DNA from: Laspinema olomoucense D3b
GTDB taxonomy: Bacteria > Cyanobacteriota > Cyanobacteriia > Cyanobacteriales > Laspinemataceae
Direction: 5' to 3'
Assembly: GCF_025370785.1 (NCBI RefSeq)
Contig: NZ_JAMXFA010000003.1
Span: 1 to 64,000, forward strand
DNA: 64,000 bases
This document shows, piece after piece, positions 34,150-43,804 of this stretch. Position 1 is the first letter of the stretch. Each line of letters opens with the position of its first letter. The translations under genes and the position numbers were made by a program. The notes beneath the pieces were generated by a model that made no database searches, was not told the DNA's origin, and saw only the letters and a list, made by a program, of their open reading frames with translations.

Positions 34150-36741
34150 GTGAGACAAGAGCATTTATTCAATAGTCTATGGATGGCAAGCACAATTGCC
34201 CTCGTGGCAGCGGGTCCCCTGTCTGCACAGGTGGCACTGATTACCGGGGTTCGCCTCAATCCAACCCCAACGGGAGTGGAGGTGGTTTTAGAAACCCTGG
34301 CGGGAGGAACGCCGGAAGTGTTGACTTCTCAGGACGGGGAAACGTTTATTGCTGATATTGTTAACGCCCAATTGCGCTTACCCGGTGGGGAAAATTTTCT
34401 GGCAGATAACCCGATTGAGGGGATTAGTGCGATCGCCGTGACAGCGGTGGAAGGAAACCAAGTGCGAGTCACCGTCACCGGCGCAACCGCTGTCCCTGTC
34501 ACCGATTTGGTGGTGGAAAATGGACAAATTGGGTTGCGTGTCACCCCCTCGGCGGAAACCGTAACCGTTCCACCCCCACCCACAGAGACAGAAACATCCC
34601 CGGAAACGGAAACGGAGTCGGAGACAGTGCCTACAGATGGAGAGAGTCCCGAAACATCCCCGGAAACGGAGTCTGAGACAGTACCTGCCGATGGAGAGAT
34701 TATTGAACTGATTGTGACAGCAACCCGGATCGCCGAACAAATTACAGACGTTCCGGCCTCGATTTCCGTGGTGGGGGAAGAAAAAATCGCAGAACAAACC
34801 CGACTAACGCGAGATTTGGGAACCATTCTGTCTCAGGAAGTGCCGGGATTGTCCGTGGGGACTCAAAGTGCGAGTACCTTCGGCCAAACCTTGCGGGGTC
34901 GGAATATTAGTGTGATTATTGATGGAGTACCGCAGTCTACAAACCGCAACGCCGCCCGGGATTTGCGGACCATTGACCCCTCGGCGATCGAACGGGTGGA
35001 AGTGCTACGAGGACCGACTGCAATTTATGGCGATGGGGCAACCGGCGGCGTAATTAATATTATTACGAAGCGCGGCAGAGGCGAGGGTCTGCAAGCGGAA
35101 ACCACGGTAGATCTCAATGCTTTTCCTACCAATGTAGGTGAGACCTTTGGGCAAAATATCCAGCAATCCTTTTCCGGCAATTTCGATAATTTTGATTTTG
35201 CTCTGAATGGCTCTTTTAGCAACTCCGATGCCCAGTTTGATGCTCAAGGCGATCGCATCCCCCCAGATCCGAACGGTCAAGGGGGACTCAGTGATACGAC
35301 TACGCTCAACCTATTGAGCAAAGTCGGTTTTAACTTTACCGACTCCCAACGTATCCAACTGACGTTAAATTACTTTCGCGATAATCAAGATACCGATTAC
35401 ACCAGCGATCCCATTGTTAATACTATTCCCGGACGACAACAATCGCGGACACGCCGGGGACTGGACCTAGACGAATCGCAAAAAACCGAGACTCTCAATG
35501 CGAGTCTGGACTATTCTCACAATGACATCTTGGGCAGCAGCGTTCAGGGGCAGATTTACTATCGGGATTACTTTACCCGCTTCTTTCCGTTTGATGCCCG
35601 CACTTTTGCCAATTTGGGGAATACAATATTTCAATCCCGCGTAGAATCGGAAAAATACGGCGCAAGGTTGCAAATTGATACGCCCATCGTTGATGCAGAA
35701 CGCGCGAACTTACTTTGGGGGGTAGATTTAGTTCGGGAAAATACCGAACAGCCGGTGTCTATTTTTGATCCCGTGGCCTTTGATAACAGTAATGGACTGG
35801 TTTATGACAAAACCGGCAATCGCACCTGGGCACCGCTACAGCGACAGAATAATATAGGATTATTCGGACAACTCAAGTGGAATGTCAGCGATCGCCTGGT
35901 GCTGCGAGGTGGGGTGCGTCATGAACGAATTACAGTGGATGTAAATGATTACACGACCCTCGCCGGGAACCGCATTGAAGGCGGCGAACTCGATTATAAT
36001 GCTACAGTTTTTAATGTGGGTGGCGTGGTTTATCCTACGGAAAGAATCAGCCTTTTTGCTGGGTTTTCTCAAGGATTTTCGATCGCTGATGTTGGGTTTG
36101 TCTTGCGAAGTGCACCGGCTGGATTTACCGTAGAGCAACTCAATCCAGAAGCGCAAAAAGTCAATAACTACGAAATCGGCATTCGCGGAAATTACGCCAG
36201 GGTGCAAGCTTCCCTAGCTGGATTTTATAATACATCCAATCTGGGCACCAGCTTTAACCAAGAAAATTACGAAATCGTCCGTGCACCGGAACGAGTGTAT
36301 GGGGTAGAATTTGCCCTGGATGCCCAACCCAGTGATGCCTGGGCATTAGGAACTTCGTTTACTTGGAGTGAAGGCGGTGCAGATTTTAATGAGGATGATG
36401 ACTATGAATCTCCCTTAAATGGGTTTCGGATTTCGCCGATAAAAATTACGGCTTATCTGGAAAATGAATCGCTTCCTGGATGGCGCAATCGTCTCCAAGC
36501 GTTGTATTCCGGAACTCGCAATCCCACGGGTCAAAGTTTTGGTTTGGGAGAAGTGGAGAGTTACTTTACTTTGGATTTCATCAGTAGTTTAAATATTGGG
36601 CGGGGTCGTCTCGTTTTGGGGGTGGAAAATTTATTAAATACGGAGTATTTTCCAGTAGTTTCTCAGCTCCAAGGGTTGGATACCGGCTATACAGCAGCGC
36701 GAGGGCGAAGCATTCGCTTAGGGTATTCTTTTAGTTGGTAA
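34150..36741 (+). CDS. TonB-dependent siderophore receptor with N-terminal AMIN domain
   Basis: An 863-aa outer-membrane receptor for the ferric siderophore. Start GTG after AAGGAGAGA. Signal peptide with predicted cleavage after GPLSA, then an AMIN domain (about 28-135; VEVVLETLAGGTPEV, GLRVTPS), typical of cyanobacterial receptors and thought to anchor to the envelope. A Thr/Glu/Ser/Pro-rich linker (about 138-182) leads to a TonB-box-like stretch IELIVTATR, the plug domain (IERVEVLRGPTAIYGDGATG) and a 22-strand barrel ending in aromatic YSFSW. It is placed before the biosynthetic operon with matching iron boxes, so the ligand is probably the siderophore made by that operon. Confidence 0.92.
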   Translation: MRQEHLFNSLWMASTIALVAAGPLSAQVALITGVRLNPTPTGVEVVLETLAGGTPEVLTSQDGETFIADIVNAQLRLPGGENFLADNPIEGISAIAVTAVEGNQVRVTVTGATAVPVTDLVVENGQIGLRVTPSAETVTVPPPPTETETSPETETESETVPTDGESPETSPETESETVPADGEIIELIVTATRIAEQITDVPASISVVGEEKIAEQTRLTRDLGTILSQEVPGLSVGTQSASTFGQTLRGRNISVIIDGVPQSTNRNAARDLRTIDPSAIERVEVLRGPTAIYGDGATGGVINIITKRGRGEGLQAETTVDLNAFPTNVGETFGQNIQQSFSGNFDNFDFALNGSFSNSDAQFDAQGDRIPPDPNGQGGLSDTTTLNLLSKVGFNFTDSQRIQLTLNYFRDNQDTDYTSDPIVNTIPGRQQSRTRRGLDLDESQKTETLNASLDYSHNDILGSSVQGQIYYRDYFTRFFPFDARTFANLGNTIFQSRVESEKYGARLQIDTPIVDAERANLLWGVDLVRENTEQPVSIFDPVAFDNSNGLVYDKTGNRTWAPLQRQNNIGLFGQLKWNVSDRLVLRGGVRHERITVDVNDYTTLAGNRIEGGELDYNATVFNVGGVVYPTERISLFAGFSQGFSIADVGFVLRSAPAGFTVEQLNPEAQKVNNYEIGIRGNYARVQASLAGFYNTSNLGTSFNQENYEIVRAPERVYGVEFALDAQPSDAWALGTSFTWSEGGADFNEDDDYESPLNGFRISPIKITAYLENESLPGWRNRLQALYSGTRNPTGQSFGLGEVESYFTLDFISSLNIGRGRLVLGVENLLNTEYFPVVSQLQGLDTGYTAARGRSIRLGYSFSW

Positions 36742-36911
36742 GGGGAGAGGAACGGTAACCCTGGGAATTGCGATCGCGGATGAATCACAACAGGTTCGGA
36801 GGCGATCGCACTCACCAAATTTGCTCAACACCTTTCAGCATCAGGATTCGGGGTAATCCCGAGAGACTCGGAATTTTTTTGGAGCTATTGCTAAAGTTTC
36901 TCAAGAGTAGT

Positions 36912-36956
36912 ATGCTAAATAACAATTGAAAATTACTCTCAATTATTATTTAGCAT
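36912..36956. promoter_or_regulatory. 18-bp inverted repeat containing a Fur-like iron box
   Basis: Arms ATGCTAAATAACAATTGA (36912-36929) and TCAATTATTATTTAGCAT (36939-36956) pair at 17 of 18 positions around a 9-base centre. The inner 19 bp ATTGAAAATTACTCTCAAT (36925-36943) are the same ATTGA-N9-TCAAT box as before the receptor and tonB, and contain TGAAAATTACTCTCA, a fair match to the 7-1-7 Fur core. It ends 29 bp before the first biosynthetic gene, a good position for a repressor. Confidence 0.7.
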
Positions 36957-36985
36957 CCTGTCCAACAAATTAGAGGAATCAAACC

Positions 36986-38434
36986 GTGGTAAATCATATC
37001 GATAAAAGCTTTCATGACCAGGAACCGGACGTTACCTTACTCCCACAAGCTGATTACCAGCCTTTAGTATCTAAGAATCAATCGCAACAGTATTTAAAGC
37101 GGCAGGCGCAGCGAGAATCCAACGCCCGCAGCTATCCCCGGCGGATTCCCATTGCTATTCGGGAAGCGAAAGGAGTGTTTATTACCGATACCGATGGCAA
37201 TCAGTATTTGGACTGTTTAGCAGGGGCAGGAACCTTGGCATTAGGACATAATCATCCGGTGGCGATCGCCGCCATGCGAGAGGTTCTCGATAGTAGTCTC
37301 CCGTTGCATACCTTAGACCTCACAACGCCGGTAAAAGACCAATTTGTCGAGGAGTTGTTTGCCAGTTTACCCGCAGGGTTTGCCCGGAATGCCCGCATCC
37401 AGTTTTGTGGACCGACAGGGGCCGACGCCACGGAAGCGGCAGTTAAGCTAGTCAAGACGGCAACAGGTCGGCGGAGTATGCTATCGTTTCACGGCGGTTA
37501 TCATGGAATGACGCATGGGGCGTTAAGTTTGACGGGAAACCTTGCACCAAAACAGCAAGTTGCGAATTTGATGCCGGAGGTTCATTTTCTCCCCTATCCC
37601 TATAATTATCGCTGTCCGTTTGGTATCGGGGGTGAGTTTGGACATCGCCTCAGCAGTCATTATATTGAGCATATTCTCACAGATCCAGAAAGTGGGATTA
37701 CACCCCCTGCCGGGATGATTCTGGAAATGGTCCAAGGGGAAGGCGGGGCGATTCCAGCCCCTGATCGCTGGGTGAGAGAGATTCGCCGGATTACGCGAGA
37801 TCGCGGCATCCCCCTGATTGTGGATGAAATTCAGACAGGGTGGGGTCGGACGGGGAAACTCTATGCCTTTGAACACGCGGGGATTGTTCCCGATGTGGTG
37901 TTGTTATCGAAGGCGATCGGGGGGAGTTTGCCGTTATCGGTGGTGTTGTATCACAAAGATTTGGATAAATGGACTCCCGGCGCACACGCGGGAACATTCC
38001 GAGGTAATCAGATGGCGATGGCGGCAGGATTGGCGACCCTGCGGTACATTCAGGATTTTGGCTTGGTGGATCGGGCGCATGAATTGGGCGATCGCCTCAT
38101 GGGTCATTTGCGGCAATTGCAAGGGGATTCCCGTTGTATCGGTGAGGTGCGCGGACGGGGGTTAATGGTGGGGGTGGAAATCGTGAATACCGACGCTACA
38201 GCCTGCGATCGCGGCAGTTATCCAGCCCATACCTTACTAGCGCGGCGCATCCAATCGGAATGTCTGAGTCGGGGGTTGATTTTGGAATTGGGGGGTCGTC
38301 ATGGTTCGGTGGTGCGGTTTTTACCGCCCTTGATTATCACCGCCGAGCAAATTGACCAAGTTTGTGAGATATTTGCCGCAGCGGTGAAGGCAGCAGAAGG
38401 GCTAATGTCGGAACAGTTAGCAGAGGTAAGCTAA
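36986..38434 (+). CDS. dat: Diaminobutyrate--2-oxoglutarate aminotransferase
   Basis: PLP enzyme making L-2,4-diaminobutyrate from aspartate semialdehyde, the first step to 1,3-diaminopropane. 482 aa; GTG start after TAGAGGAATC. Class III aminotransferase motifs: GPTGADATEAAVKLVKTATG, LIVDEIQTGWGRTG, and the PLP Lys in LLSKAIGGSLPLSVV. The N-terminal arm with SYPRRIPIAI is typical of the siderophore-linked Dat/RhbA group. It overlaps the decarboxylase gene by one base (TAATG), which shows coupled translation. It matches rhbA of the rhizobactin 1021 cluster in position and function. Confidence 0.93.
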   Translation: MVNHIDKSFHDQEPDVTLLPQADYQPLVSKNQSQQYLKRQAQRESNARSYPRRIPIAIREAKGVFITDTDGNQYLDCLAGAGTLALGHNHPVAIAAMREVLDSSLPLHTLDLTTPVKDQFVEELFASLPAGFARNARIQFCGPTGADATEAAVKLVKTATGRRSMLSFHGGYHGMTHGALSLTGNLAPKQQVANLMPEVHFLPYPYNYRCPFGIGGEFGHRLSSHYIEHILTDPESGITPPAGMILEMVQGEGGAIPAPDRWVREIRRITRDRGIPLIVDEIQTGWGRTGKLYAFEHAGIVPDVVLLSKAIGGSLPLSVVLYHKDLDKWTPGAHAGTFRGNQMAMAAGLATLRYIQDFGLVDRAHELGDRLMGHLRQLQGDSRCIGEVRGRGLMVGVEIVNTDATACDRGSYPAHTLLARRIQSECLSRGLILELGGRHGSVVRFLPPLIITAEQIDQVCEIFAAAVKAAEGLMSEQLAEVS

Positions 38435-39954
38435 TGTTAGAGGTAGAACAAAAAGGGGCGATCGCATCGGAGGATCGGCGGTGGGATAGCTGTTTTCTGA
38501 CGGATTCTGAGGGGAGTATCGAGGCGTATCGGCAGGCGATCGCGGATGCGGCAGAGGAGGTGATTCACCAGTTTGCCAGTCGGAAACAGCCCTATAGTGG
38601 TGCGACGCCGATTGAGTTGGTGGCAGGGTTGGCAGGGACGGAGATTTGTCCGGAGAATCCAAAATTATTAGGAGAAATTCTTAAGAATGTGGGGGAAAAG
38701 GCGATCGCGCATTCCGTGGTTGTCACCCATCCTTGCTGTATCGCACATTTACATTGTCCTCCCTTGATTCCGGCGTTAGCAGCAGAGGTGTTGATTTCAG
38801 CAACCAATCAATCGATGGATTCCTGGGACCAAAGTCCGGCAGCAACGGTTTTGGAACAGCAATTAACAAACTGGTTATGCAGTGAATTTGGCTATGATGC
38901 GGCAGCAGATGGCATCTTCACCAGTGGCGGAACCCAGTCGAATTTTATGGGGATGTTACTGGCGCGCGATCGCTATGCAAAACAAGCATTAAATTGGTCA
39001 ATTCAGCAGCAAGGATTACCCCCGCAAGCGCATCAATGGCGCATTTTATGTTCGGATGTGGCACATTTTACGATTCGCCAATCTTGTGCGTTATTAGGAT
39101 TGGGAGAAAAAGCAGTGATTCCTGTAGAGACGGACGAAAATTACCGATTATCTCCCGATGCAGTTCGGGTGAAATTAGCAGAATTGCAGGAACAAGGATT
39201 AACGGCGATCGCGATTGTGGCAACCGTTGGAACTACGGATTTTGGCAGTATTGATCCGTTGCTTCCCTTGGCAGAAATTGCTCAAAAAACCGGGTTGTGG
39301 TTGCACGTTGATGCTGCTTATGGGGGGGCTTTGGTAATGAGCGATCGGTATCGCCCCCAACTGGCAGGAATCGATTTGGCAGATTCAATTACTGTAGACT
39401 TTCATAAGTTATTTTATCAGCCGATTAGCTGTGGGGCATTTTTGCTCAGAAATAAGTCTAATTTTGACTTAATAAAACTCCACGCCGATTATCTTAACCC
39501 CGAAACCAACGAAGCCGAAGGAATTCCCGATCTAGTTACAAAATCCATTCAAACTACTCGGCGATTTGATGCCCTAAAACTCTGCATTTCTTTACAGGCA
39601 TTGGGACGAAAAAAGTTTGGTGAAATGATAGAAACAACTATTGAACTGGCAGCAGCAGCAGGCGAGATGATTCGCGCCGATTCCCAATTAGAACTCGCCA
39701 CTATTCCAACCCTGAATGCGGTAGTTTTTCGCTACAGTTCCGGGAAGCTAGAACAGGATAAGTGGATTAATTCCCAAATTCGCTTAACTTTGCTGCAACG
39801 GGGGGAAGTTGTGCTGGCGCAAACCTGCATTGCCGGGAATACTTATCTCAAATTTACCTTACTCAATCCTCGGACTACCCTCGCTGATATCGGGAGAATT
39901 CTCGACAGAGTGAAGCAAGTCGGGACTGAATTCAGTTTCTCTTTGTCGAACTAG
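38434..39954 (+). CDS. ddc: L-2,4-diaminobutyrate decarboxylase
   Basis: Group II PLP decarboxylase converting 2,4-diaminobutyrate to 1,3-diaminopropane, the backbone diamine of schizokinen-type siderophores. 506 aa. Features: SMDSWDQSPAATVLE, TSGGTQSNFMGML, LHVDAAYGGALVMS and the PLP Lys in SITVDFHKLFYQPISCG (split: SITVDFHKLF and YQPISCG). Length is normal for the family. It directly follows the aminotransferase and precedes the NIS synthetase by 24 bp. Equivalent to rhbB. Confidence 0.93.
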   Translation: MLEVEQKGAIASEDRRWDSCFLTDSEGSIEAYRQAIADAAEEVIHQFASRKQPYSGATPIELVAGLAGTEICPENPKLLGEILKNVGEKAIAHSVVVTHPCCIAHLHCPPLIPALAAEVLISATNQSMDSWDQSPAATVLEQQLTNWLCSEFGYDAAADGIFTSGGTQSNFMGMLLARDRYAKQALNWSIQQQGLPPQAHQWRILCSDVAHFTIRQSCALLGLGEKAVIPVETDENYRLSPDAVRVKLAELQEQGLTAIAIVATVGTTDFGSIDPLLPLAEIAQKTGLWLHVDAAYGGALVMSDRYRPQLAGIDLADSITVDFHKLFYQPISCGAFLLRNKSNFDLIKLHADYLNPETNEAEGIPDLVTKSIQTTRRFDALKLCISLQALGRKKFGEMIETTIELAAAAGEMIRADSQLELATIPTLNAVVFRYSSGKLEQDKWINSQIRLTLLQRGEVVLAQTCIAGNTYLKFTLLNPRTTLADIGRILDRVKQVGTEFSFSLSN

Positions 39955-39978
39955 CCACCCTTCTCTAATTTCATTAAA

Positions 39979-41808
39979 ATGGTACAACAACTGGCCTTAA
40001 TTAATCGAGACCAAAACATCAATCTAACGGATAAACAGATTGCCGATCGCGCTACGATTCAAAGCTTTTTGAATTGTTATCTTAAAGAAACTGGCAGCGG
40101 TAAAATTGCCCGTAAAGAAGAGTATCCGGAACTGCAAACCCGCCTGGAATCCCCACAAATTATTTGTTGTTCTCTACCGCATCAAGGCATAGAAGTCAAG
40201 GTGGGAGTCCGCTATTTTTCCCCAACGGGACGGCATTGTTTTGAATTCCCTCTGTATTATCAAATGGCGGGAAAACCTGAACTATTAGAACTGGATTATG
40301 TGACATTAGTCGCCCTATTCAGCAAAGAATTATCCCTAGCAAATCATAGCAGTGGGTCCCAAGATGAACTGCTGTTGCGCGTGGTGCAAAGTTGCCGCAA
40401 TATCGAACAATTCGTGCGCGATCGGCGTCGAGATGCGGAAATCCTTACGGGGTTTCACAGCACCTTTGGAGAAACCGAACAAGCCTTAATTTTTGGACAT
40501 TTGTTGCATCCCACTCCCAAAAGTCGTCAAGGGTTTGCTGATGAAGATTTACCGATTTATTCCCCCGAATTAAAAGGGAAATTTCCCTTACATTATTTTC
40601 GATTGCATCCTTCGATAGTTTTAGAAGGGTCTGCACTTCCAGAAACTGCTACCCAGTTAATTAAAAGTGAACTGATTGCGGATCCGGAACTGTCTGAAGA
40701 ATTTAAGCAGATGTATTGCCAGCCGGATGACTATTCCCTCCTGCCGTTGCATCCCTGGCAAGCACAATATTTGCGCCGTCAACCTGTGGGACAAACTTTA
40801 TTTAATCAAGGTTTAATAGAAGATTTGGGACCCCAAGGACGGGCATTTTTGCCCACCTCTTCCATTCGGACGGTTTATCACTCTGATGCGGCATTCATGT
40901 TCAAACTTTCCCTGAATGTGAAGATTACCAACTCGGTACGAATGAATCTTTATAAAGAGTTGGAACGTAGTGTGGAAGTCTATGAGATTTTAGCCGGTGC
41001 GATCGGGGAAGAATTGCGGCAAAATTATCCTCAATTTGATATCATTCGGGACCCCGCATTTCTAGCAGTGAAATTCAACGGCGAACCCCTACCTGCTTTT
41101 GCCACAATTCTGCGCCAAAATCCCTTTCAAACCAATCCGGCAACCGATGCCACCTGCATTAGTTCCCTCTGTCAAGATTCAATTTATGGGGATGGTTCTC
41201 GTCTAGCACATCTAATTAAAACTTTAGCCAAACAAGAAAAGCGGACCTCATCCGAGGTAAGTTTAGATTGGTTCCGTCGCTACTTACAAATTTCTTTACA
41301 ACCGATTCTCTGGTTGTACTTTACGCATGGAATCGCGGTAGAAGCACATCAGCAAAATAGCGTGTTGCAGTTAGCCGATGGATATCCTGAACGGTTTTAC
41401 TATCGGGACAACCAAGGCTATTATTTCCGTCAGTCTTGTTATGAACATCTCAACGCAATTCTGCCGGGAATTGGGGAGAAAAGTCAAACCGTCTGCGATG
41501 ATGCAGTAGCCGATGAACGATTGGCATATTATTTCTTTCAAAACAATTTGTTTGGATTAATTAATGGCTTTGGCGTAGCGGGATTGATAGATGAAAACCT
41601 CTTGCTGGCTGAATTGCGCCAAGTGTTAGAACAGGCAAAAACCAGGAATACTAATGGGTCGAATATTTTGGAGAATTTATCTCAGCCTAAGTTACGCTGT
41701 AAAGCCAATTTACTAACAAGATTTCATGATATGGATGAGTTAATCGGTTCTTTGGCAACCCAGTCGGTGTATGTGGGGTTGGATAATCCATTGGTTGCCG
41801 GTTTATAA
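39979..41808 (+). CDS. rhbC: NIS siderophore synthetase, IucA/IucC family (first)
   Basis: ATP-dependent NRPS-independent synthetase that joins a carboxylate of citrate (or citryl intermediate) to the hydroxamate amine. 609 aa. Motifs: LHPWQAQYLRRQPVG, the KLSLNVKITNSVRMNLYKE stretch (shown as KLSLNVKITNSVR and MNLYKE) and the C-terminal ferric-reductase-transporter-like domain with GVAGLIDENLL. Two such synthetases are encoded, as in rhizobactin 1021 (RhbC, RhbF), fitting asymmetric or two-step condensation. Which one acts first cannot be told from sequence. The gene is followed by a hairpin repeat. Confidence 0.92.
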   Translation: MVQQLALINRDQNINLTDKQIADRATIQSFLNCYLKETGSGKIARKEEYPELQTRLESPQIICCSLPHQGIEVKVGVRYFSPTGRHCFEFPLYYQMAGKPELLELDYVTLVALFSKELSLANHSSGSQDELLLRVVQSCRNIEQFVRDRRRDAEILTGFHSTFGETEQALIFGHLLHPTPKSRQGFADEDLPIYSPELKGKFPLHYFRLHPSIVLEGSALPETATQLIKSELIADPELSEEFKQMYCQPDDYSLLPLHPWQAQYLRRQPVGQTLFNQGLIEDLGPQGRAFLPTSSIRTVYHSDAAFMFKLSLNVKITNSVRMNLYKELERSVEVYEILAGAIGEELRQNYPQFDIIRDPAFLAVKFNGEPLPAFATILRQNPFQTNPATDATCISSLCQDSIYGDGSRLAHLIKTLAKQEKRTSSEVSLDWFRRYLQISLQPILWLYFTHGIAVEAHQQNSVLQLADGYPERFYYRDNQGYYFRQSCYEHLNAILPGIGEKSQTVCDDAVADERLAYYFFQNNLFGLINGFGVAGLIDENLLLAELRQVLEQAKTRNTNGSNILENLSQPKLRCKANLLTRFHDMDELIGSLATQSVYVGLDNPLVAGL

Positions 41809-41813
41809 AACAA

Positions 41814-41877
41814 ACGTTCGTAGTGACTCCTTCAGGCGTCATCTTAAGGCAACACCTGAAGGGGTTACTACAAACGT
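41814..41877. repeat. 64-bp inverted repeat between rhbC and rhbD
   Basis: ACGTTCGTAGTGACTCCTTC...GGTTACTACAAACGT folds with about 20 of 26 pairs around a short loop. It shares TTACTAC(A/G)AAC with the repeats at 12216-12279. It may tune relative expression within the operon. It also supplies spurious start codons for the next frame. Confidence 0.75.
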
Positions 41878-41882
41878 GGGGA

Positions 41883-42506
41883 ATGACTCAAGGAATAGAA
41901 GAATACCAAAATAGTATGGCATCAATAGAGTTAGAAAAAAACCCGGGGTTTGCTTACCAGAAGCATGACTCAACCCTGAATAAAACCATTGCTTTTCGCA
42001 AGGTGCAGTTAGGGGAAGATTTAAGGCGAATTCATCAGTGGATGAATCAACCTCATGTGATTCCCTTTTGGAATTTGGGGTTAGATTTGGATAAAATGCA
42101 GTCGCATTTGGAACGGGCGATCGCAGATACTCATCAAACGCTCTATATTGGGTATTTCGATGGGGTTCCCATGAGTTATTGGGAGTCCTATTGGACGAAG
42201 GACGATATCATTGCTAAGTGTTATCAACCCCATCCAGAGGACCAAGGGATTCATTTATTAATTGGGGAACCGGATTATTTGGGTAAAGGGTATGCTTTAC
42301 CGTTGTTAAAGGCGATGACGGCGTTTCAGTTGCAGCATTTGGCGACTCAAAAAATTGTCACAGAACCGGATATCCGCAATCAAAAAATGATTCATGTTTT
42401 TGAACGGTGTGGGTTTGAATTTCAGCGGGAAATTACATTACCCGATAAACAAGCCGCTTTGATGTTTTGCAGTCGCGATCGCTTTATGGAGAAGTGGGAA
42501 TCATGA
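41883..42506 (+). CDS. rhbD: Siderophore N-acyltransferase (RhbD/IucB type)
   Basis: GNAT-fold enzyme acylating the N-hydroxylated diamine. I chose the ATG at 41883 (207 aa): the longer GTG start at 41823 lies inside the inverted repeat and would translate it; an ATG at 41916 is also possible. Motifs: RIHQWMNQPHVIPFWNL, YIGYFDGVPMSYWESYW, GIHLLIGEPDYLGKGYALPL (acyl-CoA loop) and RNQKMIHVFERCGFEF. These are the hallmarks of the IucB/AlcB-like group. The acyl donor (acetyl in schizokinen, longer chains in synechobactin) is not evident. It overlaps the monooxygenase gene by 4 bp (ATGA). Confidence 0.88.
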   Translation: MTQGIEEYQNSMASIELEKNPGFAYQKHDSTLNKTIAFRKVQLGEDLRRIHQWMNQPHVIPFWNLGLDLDKMQSHLERAIADTHQTLYIGYFDGVPMSYWESYWTKDDIIAKCYQPHPEDQGIHLLIGEPDYLGKGYALPLLKAMTAFQLQHLATQKIVTEPDIRNQKMIHVFERCGFEFQREITLPDKQAALMFCSRDRFMEKWES

Positions 42507-43804
42507 TTGAACCCCTTTATGATATTATCGGCGTAGGAATTGGACCGTTTAATTTAGGATTAGCGGCCCTTTTAGCCCCCACAGGTGTTAAATCTCTGTT
42601 TCTGGAACAAAAACCAGCGTTTCAATGGCATTCGGGATTACTCATCGAAGGCTGTACGATTCAAGTGCCATTTTTGGCGGATTTGGTGACGATGGCAGAC
42701 CCCACCAGTCCCTATAGTTTTCTCAACTATCTCCAGGCACATTCGCGTCTGTATCATTTCTATTTTTATGAAAATTTTCACATTCCCCGGCAGGAATATA
42801 ACCACTATTGTCAGTGGGTGGCACAACAGTTAGACTGTTGTCAATTTGGACAACGAGTGGAAGGAATTACCTGGGAAAATACGGGAAGTGAAAGTTATTA
42901 TCAGGTGCAAGTCAGGCAGGTTGAAACTGGGGCAGTTTTAACCTACAATACCCGGCATTTAGTCTTAGGTGTGGGAAGTATTCCCCAAGTTCCCTCCTGT
43001 TTTATAACGGTTCATTCGGAGAAAATCTTTCATTCTGCCGAGTTTCTGCACAAGCGCGATCGCTGTCGGGAGTCTCACTCCATTACTGTGATAGGTTCAG
43101 GACAAAGTGCAGGGGAAGTGTTTTATGAACTGTTGCAGGAACAGTCTAGTTATGGCTATCACCTGGAATGGCACACGCGATCGCCTGGATTCTTCCCAAT
43201 GGAATATTCCAAGCTGGGGTTAGAGCATTTTTCCCCCGATTATACCCATTATTTCTACGCCTTACCCCCGCAAAAACGGGATGTGATTCTCTCTCAGCAA
43301 AACTTGCTTTATAAAGGCATTAGTGCAAAAACGATTGCCGATATTTACGATTTGCTGTATGAACGTTCTGTTTGTGGCAATCAACCGGATGTTAGGCTAC
43401 TCTCCCTGGTGGAAGTGAAGGAAGTGGAATCCGTAGGCGATCGCTTTATTTTGGGATACCGACATCGCCAACAAGAAACTCGCCTTACCCATGAAACCGA
43501 CTGTATTATTCTCGCGACAGGCTATGATCATGCAATTCCCAACTGTATTGAAGGAATTCGGAATTTGATTCGTTGGGATGACAAGAATCGCTATGGGGTC
43601 AACCTCGATTACCGACTGGCATTAACCCAAGATATCCCCAATCAAATTTTTGTGCAAAATGGCGAATTGCACAGTCATGGCGTAGGTGCACCGGATTTAG
43701 GATTAGGCTGTTATCGCAACTCGGTGATTATTAATACCCTGTTGGGTGAAAGCGTTTATCGAGTCGATCGCCGCAATGTTTTCCAGCAGTTCGGTGTCGC
43801 TTGA
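42503..43804 (+). CDS. rhbE: Diamine/lysine N-monooxygenase (IucD/RhbE type)
   Basis: FAD- and NADPH-dependent enzyme hydroxylating one amino group of 1,3-diaminopropane. 433 aa from the ATG at 42503, which overlaps the stop of the previous gene; a TTG 12 codons upstream is rejected. Motifs: FAD-binding GVGIGPFNLGLAAL, substrate-binding FLADLVTMADPTSPYSFLNY, NADPH-binding VIGSGQSAGEVF and the ATGYDH end motif. Highly similar in layout to lysine and ornithine hydroxylases; diamine specificity is inferred from the adjacent dat and ddc genes. Confidence 0.93.
   Translation: MIEPLYDIIGVGIGPFNLGLAALLAPTGVKSLFLEQKPAFQWHSGLLIEGCTIQVPFLADLVTMADPTSPYSFLNYLQAHSRLYHFYFYENFHIPRQEYNHYCQWVAQQLDCCQFGQRVEGITWENTGSESYYQVQVRQVETGAVLTYNTRHLVLGVGSIPQVPSCFITVHSEKIFHSAEFLHKRDRCRESHSITVIGSGQSAGEVFYELLQEQSSYGYHLEWHTRSPGFFPMEYSKLGLEHFSPDYTHYFYALPPQKRDVILSQQNLLYKGISAKTIADIYDLLYERSVCGNQPDVRLLSLVEVKEVESVGDRFILGYRHRQQETRLTHETDCIILATGYDHAIPNCIEGIRNLIRWDDKNRYGVNLDYRLALTQDIPNQIFVQNGELHSHGVGAPDLGLGCYRNSVIINTLLGESVYRVDRRNVFQQFGVA

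Noticed and set aside
34329-34826. Long minus-strand frames under the TonB receptor
   Set aside because: Ser/Val-rich antisense shadows of the receptor's AMIN and linker region.
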